Shown: positions 41,909 through 51,400, counted from the first letter of the stretch. The stretch: 64,000 nt of DNA from Bacillota bacterium (GCA_023390655.1 JAEWCL010000021.1:89060-153059); one strand, 5' to 3'. Notes: a model not told the origin generated them from the sequence alone. Program-made: numbers and translations.

Positions 41909-42676
41909 CTAGTCAAAGTCAACGTAAAACAAGCCATCCCCTAAATACCGGTATGCTGAAACCAGAAGATCACCCATTTGGATATCGTTCCAGGCTACGG
42001 TATATATCCCGTCTTTGCATACGATTTCACTTCCAAACTGTCCGTCCGCTTCCAATTCCGGGATGTCTATCCCGAGCAATTGCTTTACAAACTCGTTTGC
42101 TTTCCCGGCAGACATGTAGCAAGCGCCCTTGTCGATTTCGCCATCCGGCGGATAAGCGTCCTGAAAAGAAACCGTGTCCCAGCCCGGCCTCGAATACAGC
42201 GGCAAACGCATGGGGATGCCGTAATAAATATAAAGTGGTATGAGAAGTTGTTCTTTGCTCAACTCCCGCGCATCAAAAAAGCAATCCGTAAAGGAAACAA
42301 GATACGCTACCGCAGACAGGGCCTTAAGTTCATCTTCCGTGAGCGTTTCGTTGGGCACGTCCATAACATCCGCCATGCTGTTCCACCAGAGCTCACCCAA
42401 TTCTTGCTGCTTGGGGAAGGCCCCTTCCCATCTCACTGCCTGCGCAATGAGGGAAAGCGCCGCCGCCTTCTCCCCCTTTGCCAATTTTTCTTTAGCGGAT
42501 TGCACCAAAGTATCCGTCGTTTCAATTGGCTGTGCGGGCGTAACAGATGGGAAGGGTGCGACAACAGGCTTAGGAGTTGAATCGGGAACAGACATATAGG
42601 GCTGTTCCGTGCATCCTGTGGCAAGTAAAAACAAAGCAGCACAAATTAGGCCAATCGCTTTATAATAGCGTTTCAT
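41909..42676 (-). CDS. Lipoprotein, N-terminal fragment of paralogous pair (truncated by TAG)
   Basis: 255 aa ending in DGLFYVDFD*. Signal with lipobox LATGC (Cys about 22), a Pro/Thr linker, then domain with VQSAKEKLAKGEKAAALSLI, ELWWNSMADVMDVPNETLTE and AYLVSFTDCFFDARELSKEQ. It is closely similar to the next gene upstream, 42673-44409, and its ATG overlaps that gene's stop by 4 bases. Full length would be about 547 residues. Function unknown; the fragment could still be secreted and anchored. Confidence 0.75.
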   Translation of the reverse strand: MKRYYKAIGLICAALFLLATGCTEQPYMSVPDSTPKPVVAPFPSVTPAQPIETTDTLVQSAKEKLAKGEKAAALSLIAQAVRWEGAFPKQQELGELWWNSMADVMDVPNETLTEDELKALSAVAYLVSFTDCFFDARELSKEQLLIPLYIYYGIPMRLPLYSRPGWDTVSFQDAYPPDGEIDKGACYMSAGKANEFVKQLLGIDIPELEADGQFGSEIVCKDGIYTVAWNDIQMGDLLVSAYRYLGDGLFYVDFD

Positions 42677-44409
42677 TCAACACTCCCATAACGTTCATTC
42701 AGAATTCGCTTCAATTCTTCTGAAAGTTCATACGAAGCGGGAAACCGGGGCTGCGTGAAATCATCCGGCAGGACGGTTTGATCCGCATCTTTCAGCTTCG
42801 AAAGCACTGTGAAGCCCCATTCGGAGCCGGAGCGCTTGACAATCAGCCGACAATAATCAAGAATAATGCCCGTCGCGCTGAATGAACCATTCCCCATCCA
42901 TCTGTCATCTGCCGCAAAAGAAAGATAAAACGTATCGTCGCCGAGATATTCATATGCGCTTAGGAAATAGATTGGGATTTCAAGATCGTTTTGATACACA
43001 TAGTAATTACCGTCTTTGTAATACACATAATCTTCTATAGCATCTCCATAATTAGAGCCATTGTGCGGAATTTTAATCCCCATTATATCGTTCATCAATA
43101 CCGCCGCCTTTTTTGCAGATACAACAACGCTCATCAAACCATCCGGGTCCCGTAATCCATCGGGCGGGTAGAATAGTCCTTCTTGTAGCTCATATTGCTC
43201 GATTTCATAGTTATAGCGTAGAGCGTCTTGATAATAGGTGCAGATAGGGATAAGATCTAGCTCTGTTACATCCCGATAGTATGGGGCCACGTAGGAAACC
43301 AAGGATGTAAGCTCATTGAGTTTGTCAATTTCTTTCGGGCTGAGTTCTTGTTGTTCCGTATTCCTTTTTATCTTTTGCTCCAGCCACTTTGTAGCGCGGG
43401 TATTCACAGACTGCGGGTTGTTGTGGAACTTTGCGGAGCGGTTGATAAAGTATGTCATCCCCTCCGGGCGCTCAAACGACTCGGGAATGATACGATCATC
43501 CTTTTCCTGAAGCTTGGAAACCACACTAAATCCCCACGCGGAGGAGGAGCGCCTTACAATTAACCGCTTCTCGTCCCGGTTAATACCGTGGTGGTCTTCA
43601 TCCGGGTCAGGCGTGGCGTAATCATCCCAGTCAAAATCCACATAAAACAGTCCATCCCCTACATACCGGTATCCTGAAACCAAAAAATCGGACATGTGTA
43701 TATCCTGATCACAGATGGAATACGTCCCGTTTTGGCATACGATATCCCCGCCCCGGAATTCTCCCGCTGCGCCTGCCTGCGGAATGTCAACGCCCAGCAG
43801 TTGTTTTACGAATTCGTTTGCCTTTTCTACAGATAGATCGGTGAAAGGGGAGTCTCCGTTACTTAAAACATCCGGCGGATAAGCGTCCTGAAAAGAAAAT
43901 GTATCCCAACCCGGCCGGGAATACAGCGGGAGATACATCGAATCGCCATAATAAATCTCAAACGTTGTAAGAAGTTGTTCTTTGCTCAGCTCCCGCGCAT
44001 CAAAAAAACAATCCGTAAAGGAAACAAGATACGCTACGGCAGACAGCGCCTTAAGTTCATCTTCCGTGAGCGTTTCCTTGGGAACGTGCGTAACATCCGC
44101 CATGCTGTTCCACCAGGATTCCCGCAAATCTTCCTGTTTGGGGGCGGAACCTTCCCTTCTCACTGCCTGCGCAATGAGGGAAAGCGCCGCCGCCTTCTCC
44201 CCCTTGGCCAATTCCTCTTTGGCGGACTGCACCAAAGTATCCGTTGTTTCAATTAACGGGGCGGGCGTAAAAGATGGGGCGGGAGTAACTACCGCAGGCG
44301 TGGAAGTCGGATTGGGAACAGCCATATTGGGCTGCACAGCGCATCCTATCGCGGTGCAGATAAAAAGAATTGCACATATGGGAGCGCAGAGCTTGCGATG
44401 CAGTTTCAT
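42673..44409 (-). CDS. Large lipoprotein with internally duplicated domain
   Basis: 578 aa, intact paralogue of the interrupted gene downstream. Signal with lipobox TAIGC (about residue 23), a Pro/Thr linker, then two related halves; each ends with a wall of the form RLIVxRSxSxWGFxVxSKL (about residues 300 and 540) preceded by an AYxYLGDxxFYxxF strand set. Aromatic and Asp/Tyr-rich, no catalytic motif recognised. AAAGGG precedes the ATG at 44409; longer frame upstream is not used. Promoter at 44450-44478. A cell-surface binding role is plausible but not shown. Confidence 0.78.
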   Translation of the reverse strand: MKLHRKLCAPICAILFICTAIGCAVQPNMAVPNPTSTPAVVTPAPSFTPAPLIETTDTLVQSAKEELAKGEKAAALSLIAQAVRREGSAPKQEDLRESWWNSMADVTHVPKETLTEDELKALSAVAYLVSFTDCFFDARELSKEQLLTTFEIYYGDSMYLPLYSRPGWDTFSFQDAYPPDVLSNGDSPFTDLSVEKANEFVKQLLGVDIPQAGAAGEFRGGDIVCQNGTYSICDQDIHMSDFLVSGYRYVGDGLFYVDFDWDDYATPDPDEDHHGINRDEKRLIVRRSSSAWGFSVVSKLQEKDDRIIPESFERPEGMTYFINRSAKFHNNPQSVNTRATKWLEQKIKRNTEQQELSPKEIDKLNELTSLVSYVAPYYRDVTELDLIPICTYYQDALRYNYEIEQYELQEGLFYPPDGLRDPDGLMSVVVSAKKAAVLMNDIMGIKIPHNGSNYGDAIEDYVYYKDGNYYVYQNDLEIPIYFLSAYEYLGDDTFYLSFAADDRWMGNGSFSATGIILDYCRLIVKRSGSEWGFTVLSKLKDADQTVLPDDFTQPRFPASYELSEELKRILNERYGSVE

Positions 44410-44449
44410 ATGGCTGTTCCCTTTCCGAATGTTGCTATGATATGAGTTT

Positions 44450-44478
44450 ATTGAAACATTTTCCCATTCTGATGTCAA
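44450..44478 (-). promoter_or_regulatory. Promoter of the tandem lipoprotein operon
   Basis: Minus strand TTGACA (44473-44478), 17 bases, TTCAAT (44450-44455), the same pair of hexamers as in front of the cupin-XRE gene at 985. Confidence 0.55.
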
Positions 44479-44539
44479 TTACTCTCAGTGCCCGCCAGCT
44501 GTCAACGCAAGTGCGAATCTGTGCCTTCATTCCGATAGC

Positions 44540-44579
44540 AAAAGGAGCTTTCACACAACTGTATGAAAGCTCCCCTTTG
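44540..44579 (-). terminator. Terminator downstream of cca
   Basis: Minus strand GGAGCTTTCA-TACAGTTGTG-TGAAAGCTCC then TTTTGC. Confidence 0.8.
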
Positions 44580-44610
44580 TAGGATTATGTGCTTGCCCCA
44601 TGCCCGACGG

Positions 44611-46062
44611 TTACCCCTTATCGTGCATCATGCCGATGGCGATCCTCCTCAACCGTTCGGGCGTATTATCCTTTGGATGGCGCGCGCAGTGCAACAAAAG
44701 CTTGTGCTTTAACTCCCCCACCTTCTCGCCGGGCGGCAGGTTCAGCCAATCCATAATGTCCTTGCCCGTGCAGTTGAGCTCCTTTTCGGAAAAAGGCGCA
44801 CCCTCAAGTTTCATCTTCTGCAATACCGCCCGCCAGCGGGTCGCTTCAAAATACGGGGACAGCCCGGAGCCACGTACATCCGCTTCCCGGATTTCGCACA
44901 GGCGCTGCGCGCGCTCATAGCCAATGGAGGCGAACTTGGCCCGGAGCGTCGTTTCCCGCGCCCGCCCGTTGAGGTCGTACATGTGCTGCCCTACCAAAAA
45001 GGCGACCTCGCCTATCAGCGCATTGGGATAGCGCAGGCGTTCCATTATTTCCCGGGAAATGGGTGCACCCAGGATATCATGTCCGAGCATGGGCGTGGTG
45101 CCATGAGGCAGCAGGGCCTTGGGGTTTTCCGTGTGGCCGCCCGCATCGGGCGGCAGGCCTTTTTCCCTGAGCGCCGCGGGCTTGCCGATGTCGTGCAGCA
45201 ACCCAGTAAGGCGCATCGTAAGCGTCGGCGGCGCTTCCGCGCAGGCGTGGAAGTTGTGGCGCAGTACATCGTAGGCGTGGTATTGCGGGCGCTGCGTGAT
45301 ATGCTCGCCCTCAAGCAGTTCGGAGATGAGGTAGGGCAAAGCGCCCATCTCGTATAGCAGCGTCAGCCCGCGCAGCACAGGCGAGGGCTGTCCTTCCGTA
45401 AGCGTTGGGTACCGTACATCCGAGAGCAGGATTTTGTTGAGTTCATCCCGCTTGCGCTCCCAGGCGATATCTTCTAAGCCGCCCACGTTTTCACACGCGG
45501 CGCGCCATGTCGCTTCTTCAATGTCAAACCCAAGCTCGCATGCGAAACGCACAAGCCGCAGCACCCGCAGCCCGTCGTCTCGCAAAATGACCGCCGGGTC
45601 TTTGGAGGTGGCGCGGATCAAGCGGCGTTCGATATCCGCTATGCCGCCCGTCGGGTCAATCAATTCGCCTGTGAGGATGTCCGCATACAGCGCGTTGCAC
45701 GTAAAGTCCCGCCGGAACGCGTCGTCTTCTATGGTGCTGCTAAAGCGCACCGCTTCCGGCCTGTGCGTGCCGCCCTCGCCGTACACATCGCCCCGGAACG
45801 TCGTGTGCTCAAAGTGATGTTCGCCCGCGTGGATTTCCACCGTGCCAAACTCCAGCGCCTTTGGGATGCACTTGTACCTATGCGCTTTACAAAAGGACAG
45901 CACATCCTCCGGCAGCATTTTGGAGCAGATGTCCATATCGCTTGGCGGCAGATTGAGCTGTGCGTTTCTTGGCATACCTCCAACGGCATATAAAACCTCG
46001 CCCGCTTCAAAAAATAAGCGGGCGAGCTGTGTCAGTTCGGTTGGATATTGTGTGTTGGTCAT
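44611..46062 (-). CDS. cca: CCA tRNA nucleotidyltransferase / poly(A) polymerase family with HD domain
   Basis: 483 aa. Head domain: GGMPRNAQL near residue 28 and the metal-binding SDMDIC near 41; then RRDFTCNALYADI and DGLRVLRLVRFACELGF (RNA-binding neck). The middle carries an HD phosphohydrolase (LTGLLHDIGKPAA, near residue 280). This is the class II nucleotidyltransferase layout of enzymes that add or repair the CCA end of tRNA; an A-adding or other specialised variant is not excluded. The weak AGGAATGGGG ribosome site fits. Located between the lipoproteins and gyrA. Confidence 0.9.
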   Translation of the reverse strand: MTNTQYPTELTQLARLFFEAGEVLYAVGGMPRNAQLNLPPSDMDICSKMLPEDVLSFCKAHRYKCIPKALEFGTVEIHAGEHHFEHTTFRGDVYGEGGTHRPEAVRFSSTIEDDAFRRDFTCNALYADILTGELIDPTGGIADIERRLIRATSKDPAVILRDDGLRVLRLVRFACELGFDIEEATWRAACENVGGLEDIAWERKRDELNKILLSDVRYPTLTEGQPSPVLRGLTLLYEMGALPYLISELLEGEHITQRPQYHAYDVLRHNFHACAEAPPTLTMRLTGLLHDIGKPAALREKGLPPDAGGHTENPKALLPHGTTPMLGHDILGAPISREIMERLRYPNALIGEVAFLVGQHMYDLNGRARETTLRAKFASIGYERAQRLCEIREADVRGSGLSPYFEATRWRAVLQKMKLEGAPFSEKELNCTGKDIMDWLNLPPGEKVGELKHKLLLHCARHPKDNTPERLRRIAIGMMHDKG

Positions 46063-46084
46063 GGCCCCATTCCTTTGGGAACGT

Positions 46085-46223
46085 ATGGGGGCGTTGCCCC
46101 CATGCCCCTACCAAAGGGATACATCCCTTTGGAATCCCATCAATCGTTAGACATATTGTCGCGTTCTTTTGCTTCTTTTCTTTCCGGAAAGAAAAGAAGT
46201 GGGGTTGGGGGCAACGCCCCCAG
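46085..46223 (+). repeat. Composite repeat X-V with terminal inverted repeats, copy 5
   Basis: Left end TGGGGGCGTTGCCCCCATGC then CCC, right end inverted CCCC...TTGGGGGCAACGCCCCCA; between them the X core CCTACCAAAGGGATACATCC then CTTTGGAATCCC and the V hairpin CTTCTTTTCTTTCC/GGAAAGAAAAGAAG (46172-46199). Sits between cca and gyrA. Confidence 0.65.
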
Positions 46224-46233
46224 AAGCATTCGT

Positions 46234-48741
46234 TTATTCCGAGTCTTCCCCATCGAGCAGCTTTCCTTCCATCTGCGTGATGTCAAGTTCTGCTTCCCCG
46301 GCTTCGTCCTCGACATTCTCCGCCCTGGGCGCGATTGCGATACTGACCACGCGCGTGCCTTCGTGCGCACGCATAAGCCGTACGCCCTGTGTGCCGCGGC
46401 CCGCTGTCTGGCTGATCTGCTCCACCGGCATACGGATCACCATGCCGTCGTCGCGGATAAGCAGCAGGTCTTCATCGCCCGTTACCATGGCAATGCCGCA
46501 GAGGTCGCCGGTCTTTTCCGTGATCTGCATGGCAATAATGCCCTTGCCGCCGCGCTTCTGTCCGCGGTAGGCATCCTCAGGCGTGCGCTTGCCCATGCCG
46601 TTTTCGGTCACGGTCAACACATCCACCTCAGGCACCACGCGCACCATATCCACCACCACATCATCCTCGTCAAGCGATATGGACTTCACGCCCGTTGCCC
46701 CGCGGCCCATGGCGCGCACATCGTTTTCATCAAAGCGGATGCATTTGCCCTTGCTGGTGGCCAGCATGAATTCGTCCTTGCCGCTCGAAAGCTCGACTGC
46801 GATCAGCTCGTCGCCCTCGCGCAGGTTCTGTGCAATGAGGCCGCCCTTGCGGATGTTGTCAAAGTCCGAAATCGGCGTCTTCTTGATCACACCCTGCCGG
46901 GTCGCCATCACGAGGTATTCGCCCGGGTCGTCCTTGGTAACGGGGAACATCGCCGTGATGCGTTCGCCGCCCGAAAGCTGCAACAGGTTCACGATCGCCG
47001 TACCCTTTGCGGAGCGGCCCGCTTCAGGAATAACATAGCACTTGATCTTGAAGGCGCGCCCAAAGTTCGTAAAGAACAGGATGTGCGCGTGTGTGGAGGT
47101 CACAAACAGCTGCTCCACAAAGTCCTCCTCGCGCGTGCCCTGGCCCATCACGCCGCGCCCGCCTCTGTTCTGCGCGCGGTATGTATCGGAGGAAAGGCGT
47201 TTGATGTAGCCAAAGTGCGTGAGCGTGACGCACATCTCTTCCTCCTGGATGATGTCGTCCATATCGATATCCTCGATGATGTCCGTGATCTCTGTGCGGC
47301 GCTTGTCGGCGTATTTGCGTCTGATTTCAAGCGCCTCGTCCCGGATGATACTAAGCAGCAGCTTTTCATCCGCAAGGATGCTCATGAGGTACGCCACGGT
47401 CTTTGTCAGCTCGTCAAACTCCGCGAGTATTTTTTCCCGCTCCAAGCCCGTCAGGCGCTGCAAGCGCATATCTAGGATGGCCTGCGCCTGTTTTTCGGAG
47501 AAATCGAACCGCGCCATCAGGCGCGCCTTCGCTTCCGGCCCGTTGGGGGAGGATTTGATCAGCTCTACGATTTCATCGATGTTGTCGAGCGCCTTAATGA
47601 GGCCTTCCAGCAAATGCAGGCGCTCCTGCGCGCGCTCAAGGTCATACTGCGTACGACGGGTGACAACCTGCTTCTGGTGCGCAAGATAGTGCGTGAGCAT
47701 TTCGCGCAGCGTGAGTACCTTCGGCTCGCCGTCCACGAGCGCGATCATAATCACGCCAAATGTATCCTGCATGGCCGTGTGCTTGTAAAGTTGGTTCAAT
47801 ATCACGTTGGCGTTGACGTCCTTTTTGAGATCGATGACGATGCGCATGCCCGTGCGGTCCGTCTCGTCCCGCAGGTCGGAAATGCCCTCGACCTTTTTAT
47901 CGTGTATGAGCTCCGCAATGCGCTCCACCAGCCGCGCTTTGTTCACCTGGTACGGAATTTCCGTCACCACGATGCGGCTCTTATTCTGCGGCAGCTGCTC
48001 AATCTCCGCCTTGGCGCGCACCACAATGCGCCCGCGCCCCGTGTGGTACGCGGAGGCGATGCCCGAGCGCCCCATGATCACGCCGCCCGTCGGGAAGTCC
48101 GGGCCGGGGATATAATCCATCAGCTCGTCTACCGTGGCGTCCGGGTTATCGATGAGGTAGCACAGCGCATCGATCGTTTCCGTCAGGTTGTGCGGGGGGA
48201 TGTTCGTCGCCATACCCACCGCGATACCGCCCGAACCGTTGACAAGCAAGTTCGGGAACCGTGCGGGCAGTACGCTTGGCTGCAGCAGCGTTTCATCAAA
48301 GTTGGGCACGAAATCGACGGTGTTCTTTTCAATGTCCGCCATCATTTCCGCGGCAAGCTTGGAAAAACGCGCTTCCGTATAACGCATGGCCGCTGCCGAG
48401 TCGCCGTCCACCGAGCCGAAGTTGCCGTGGCCCTCCACCAGCGGGTAGCGGGTATTAAAATCCTGCGCCAGGCGCACCATCGCGTCGTACACGGAGCTGT
48501 CGCCGTGCGGATGGTATTTACCCAGCACGTCGCCCACGATACGCGCGGATTTACGGAACGGCTTATCCGGCTGTAAGCCGAGCTCGTCCATGGAGTACAG
48601 GATGCGGCGGTGTACGGGCTTTAAGCCGTCCCGCACATCCGGCAAAGCACGGTTGATGATGACCGCCATCGCGTAGGAAATGAAGGAGTGCTTCATTTCG
48701 TGCTCGATGGGCAAGGGCTGTATGCGGAGGATATCGCTCAT
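46234..48741 (-). CDS. gyrA: DNA gyrase subunit A
   Basis: 835 aa, full length. The DNA-cleaving tyrosine lies in AAMRYTEARFS (about residue 120), and the QRDR region is GKYHPHGDSSVYD with Ser at 83 (so a quinolone-sensitive-looking residue). The C-terminal beta-pinwheel has its repeats and a GyrA-box (QKRGGKG). It cuts and rejoins DNA to introduce negative supercoils with GyrB. It starts MSDILRIQPLPIEHEMKHSF. Separated from gyrB by 272 bases of repeats. Confidence 0.97.
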   Translation of the reverse strand: MSDILRIQPLPIEHEMKHSFISYAMAVIINRALPDVRDGLKPVHRRILYSMDELGLQPDKPFRKSARIVGDVLGKYHPHGDSSVYDAMVRLAQDFNTRYPLVEGHGNFGSVDGDSAAAMRYTEARFSKLAAEMMADIEKNTVDFVPNFDETLLQPSVLPARFPNLLVNGSGGIAVGMATNIPPHNLTETIDALCYLIDNPDATVDELMDYIPGPDFPTGGVIMGRSGIASAYHTGRGRIVVRAKAEIEQLPQNKSRIVVTEIPYQVNKARLVERIAELIHDKKVEGISDLRDETDRTGMRIVIDLKKDVNANVILNQLYKHTAMQDTFGVIMIALVDGEPKVLTLREMLTHYLAHQKQVVTRRTQYDLERAQERLHLLEGLIKALDNIDEIVELIKSSPNGPEAKARLMARFDFSEKQAQAILDMRLQRLTGLEREKILAEFDELTKTVAYLMSILADEKLLLSIIRDEALEIRRKYADKRRTEITDIIEDIDMDDIIQEEEMCVTLTHFGYIKRLSSDTYRAQNRGGRGVMGQGTREEDFVEQLFVTSTHAHILFFTNFGRAFKIKCYVIPEAGRSAKGTAIVNLLQLSGGERITAMFPVTKDDPGEYLVMATRQGVIKKTPISDFDNIRKGGLIAQNLREGDELIAVELSSGKDEFMLATSKGKCIRFDENDVRAMGRGATGVKSISLDEDDVVVDMVRVVPEVDVLTVTENGMGKRTPEDAYRGQKRGGKGIIAMQITEKTGDLCGIAMVTGDEDLLLIRDDGMVIRMPVEQISQTAGRGTQGVRLMRAHEGTRVVSIAIAPRAENVEDEAGEAELDITQMEGKLLDGEDSE

Positions 48742-48797
48742 AAAGTCTTACGTACCTTTCTGCTGTTTTGAGGGTACGTTGGGGGCTTTGCCTTCGG

Positions 48798-48905
48798 CCC
48801 ACAGTTCGTAATGGTCGTACTGCGTCGCATGCTCCTCGTACTTCCTTACTCACTGGGACTACACTTCGCTTCATCCATAACCGACGGCGCTCAGCTTCGT
48901 CCCCC
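48798..48905 (-). repeat. Structured repeat Y, copy C
   Basis: Minus strand: GGGGGACGAAGCTGAGCG, a variable hairpin (CGTC/GATG), AAGCGAAGTGTAGTCCCAGT followed by GAGTAAGG, then GACGCAGTACGACCATTACG and AACTGTGG. Continuous with X at 48905-48943. Confidence 0.6.
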
Positions 48906-49006
48906 AAACCCCTACCAAAGGGACGTCGTCCCTTTGGAATCCCCTTTTATGGGGTCATAATGCGTTGGTTTTCTTTTATTACTTTTCTTTTGCAAAAGAA
49001 AAGTAA
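48905..49006 (+). repeat. Composite repeat X-V, copy 6
   Basis: CCTACCAAAGGGACGTCGTC then CCTTTGGAATCCCC (48905-48943), then V hairpin TTACTTTTCTTTT-GC-AAAAGAAAAGTAA (48979-49006). Lies between gyrB and gyrA. Confidence 0.6.
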
Positions 49007-49013
49007 CGTACTT

Positions 49014-50975
49014 TTATATATCCAGATCCGTTACGAGCTTCGAGTTCGCTTCAATGAACTCGCGGCGGGGTTCCACCTTATCGCCCATCAGGATGGTGAA
49101 GATTTCATCGTCCACCAGCATATCGTCGTCGAGCTGCACCTGCTTCATGATGCGGCGGTCGGGGTCCATAGTGGTTTCCCAAAGCTGTTCCGGGTTCATT
49201 TCGCCCAAGCCTTTGTAACGCTGGATATTGGGCTTGGGATCGCGGCCGATCTCGGTGAGGGTGGCTTCGAGCTCTTCATCGGAATACGCGTAGCGCTCGA
49301 TCTTGCCGCGGCTGATCTTGTAGAGCGGCGGCTGGGCCACGTATACATACCCATGCTCGATGAGCGGGCGCATGTGCCGGTAGAAGAAGGTTAAAAGCAG
49401 GGTACGGATGTGGCTTCCATCCACGTCCGCGTCCGTCATGCAGACGATCTTGTGATACCTGAGCTTGTTGACGTCAAAGTCCGTGTCGAGGCCCGCGCCG
49501 AAGGCCGTGATCATGGCCTTGATTTCGGCATTGGCGAGGATTTTGTCAAGCCGCGTCTTCTCAACGTTTAGGATTTTGCCGCGTAAGGGGAGGATGGCCT
49601 GGAACTGCGGGTTCCTGCCCTGCTTGGCGGAGCCGCCCGCGGAATCGCCTTCAACAATAAACAGCTCACACTTACTGGGGTCCTTTTCGCGGCAATCCGC
49701 GAGCTTGCCGGGGAGCGCCGTGCTGTCAAGCGCGGTTTTCCTGCGGGTCAGCTCGCGCGCCTTGCGCGCCGCGTCACGCGCACGGCAGGCGGTGATGCAT
49801 TTATCGATCAGCAGCCGCGCGATGGACGGGTTTTCTTCCAGGTAGGTGGAAAGCCCGTTTGCAACCGCGCCGTCCACCAGGGGGCGGATATCGGCGTTGC
49901 CAAGCTTGGTCTTGGTCTGCCCTTCAAACTGCGGCTCCATCAGCTTGACGCTGATGATGGCGGTCAGCCCTTCTCGGATGTCCTCACCCGAAAGCGCGGG
50001 ATCGGCGGGCTTTAACAGGTTGTATTTGCGCGCATAGTCGTTCATGACTCTGGTGAGTGCACTCTTGAAGCCCACCAGGTGCGCGCCGCCCTCTATGGTG
50101 GAGATGTTGTTGGCAAACGTGAAGATAGTCTCGTTGTAGCCATCGTTATACTGCAGCGCCACTTCCACGCTGGCGGTCTCAGCGCCCTCTTCCTCGCGCA
50201 CGGCAGAGATATAGATGGGCTCCGGATGCAGCACTTCCTTGTTTTTGTTGAGATGCTGCACAAAGGAGACGATGCCGCCCTCATAGCAGAACGCTTTGTT
50301 GGCCGTCTGACCTTCCCGCTGGTCCTCCACGCAAATCTTGATACCCGCGTTGAGGAACGCAAGCTCCCGCAGGCGGGTGACGAGCGTTTCAAAGTGGAAA
50401 TTGACCTCGTCAAATATGGTACTGTCCGCCAGGAACCAGACGGTGGTGCCGTGCTCTTCAATCGGGCAGTCGCCAATCTTTTCAACGCCCGTTGTAGGGA
50501 TGCCGCGGGAATAGGTCTGCTGAAAGACCTCACCCTCACGGCAGACGGTGACGACGAGCTTTTCAGAAAGCGCGTTCACGCAGCTTAAACCCACGCCGTG
50601 CAGGCCGCCGGAGACCTTGTAGCCGCCGCCGCCGAACTTGCCGCCCGCGTGCAGGATGGTAAGCGCCACTTCCAGCGCGTCCTTGCCGGTCTTTTCGTGG
50701 TAGCCCACGGGGATGCCGCGCCCATCGTCCTGTACGGTGACGGAATTGTCCGCGTGGATGGCGATGGAAATATGCTTGCAGTAGCCTGCCAGCGCTTCAT
50801 CGATGGAGTTATCCACAATTTCGGTCACAAGGTGGTGCAGGCCCCGGGTGTCCGTAGAACCGATGTACATACCGGGCCTGCGGCGTACGGCCTCCAACCC
50901 CTCGAGCACCTGAATTTGCGAGGCGTCGTAGGAGGAACCGTTTTGTCCGTTTTGAAGTGTTGCGTTTTGTTCCAT
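49014..50975 (-). CDS. gyrB: DNA gyrase subunit B
   Basis: 653 aa. GHKL ATPase: IYNSIDEALAGYC-like VDNSIDEALAGY, DDGRGIPVG, GLHGVGLSCVNALS. TOPRIM: EGDSAGGSAKQGRNPQFQAI, PLRGKILNVEK, and DADVDGSHI. C-terminus RYKGLGEMNPEQLWETTMDP. ATP-driven strand passage with GyrA. ParE is the alternative, but the neighbourhood recF-remB-gyrB-gyrA supports GyrB. Confidence 0.97.
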   Translation of the reverse strand: MEQNATLQNGQNGSSYDASQIQVLEGLEAVRRRPGMYIGSTDTRGLHHLVTEIVDNSIDEALAGYCKHISIAIHADNSVTVQDDGRGIPVGYHEKTGKDALEVALTILHAGGKFGGGGYKVSGGLHGVGLSCVNALSEKLVVTVCREGEVFQQTYSRGIPTTGVEKIGDCPIEEHGTTVWFLADSTIFDEVNFHFETLVTRLRELAFLNAGIKICVEDQREGQTANKAFCYEGGIVSFVQHLNKNKEVLHPEPIYISAVREEEGAETASVEVALQYNDGYNETIFTFANNISTIEGGAHLVGFKSALTRVMNDYARKYNLLKPADPALSGEDIREGLTAIISVKLMEPQFEGQTKTKLGNADIRPLVDGAVANGLSTYLEENPSIARLLIDKCITACRARDAARKARELTRRKTALDSTALPGKLADCREKDPSKCELFIVEGDSAGGSAKQGRNPQFQAILPLRGKILNVEKTRLDKILANAEIKAMITAFGAGLDTDFDVNKLRYHKIVCMTDADVDGSHIRTLLLTFFYRHMRPLIEHGYVYVAQPPLYKISRGKIERYAYSDEELEATLTEIGRDPKPNIQRYKGLGEMNPEQLWETTMDPDRRIMKQVQLDDDMLVDDEIFTILMGDKVEPRREFIEANSKLVTDLDI

Positions 50976-51064
50976 GAGGCAATCTATCCTTTCGCGCGTC
51001 CGGCGCCGGACGCTTGGTGGTGAAACTGGGGAAGCGGATTTCAGGCCGCTTAAGGGATGTCGGT

Positions 51065-51343
51065 TTATGCGTTCACAAGCTCGTTAAGCCCATCGCTCAT
51101 AAAGCGCTTTTGCAGCGTCGCGGGGCTGATGGCGGAGGCGATGACCTGTACGGTATCGCTTTCAGGCTGCTGTACCAAGAGGTACGCGCGCTCGCCTTCG
51201 GCGCAGGGCGTAAAGCGTTTCTGCTCCTTGGCAAGGCGGATAAACTGCGCGGTCTCCGGGGAGGAAAGCGCACTTTTTTTATCCAGTATGGCGATCACGT
51301 CCCGGGACGGGACGCAGACTTCCCAGCCGATGTGTACAATCAT
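51065..51343 (-). CDS. remB: Extracellular matrix regulator RemB (DUF370)
   Basis: 92 aa. MIVHIGWEVCVPSRDVIAIL matches the RemB/DUF370 family found next to recF in Firmicutes; it is a small DNA-binding protein regulating matrix genes in Bacillus. The GAGGAG site precedes the ATG. It lies between recF and gyrB, the usual slot. Confidence 0.88.
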   Translation of the reverse strand: MIVHIGWEVCVPSRDVIAILDKKSALSSPETAQFIRLAKEQKRFTPCAEGERAYLLVQQPESDTVQVIASAISPATLQKRFMSDGLNELVNA

Positions 51344-51400
51344 TGTGTTCTCCTCTGTTGCGGTACTGTACGGGCAAAAAAGCGCCGTGCTTTCCGCGTG

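Noticed and set aside
46048..47475. Long open frames antisense to gyrA
   Set aside because: Shadow of gyrA in a GC-rich genome; composition is His/Arg/Ala-rich and unlike a protein.
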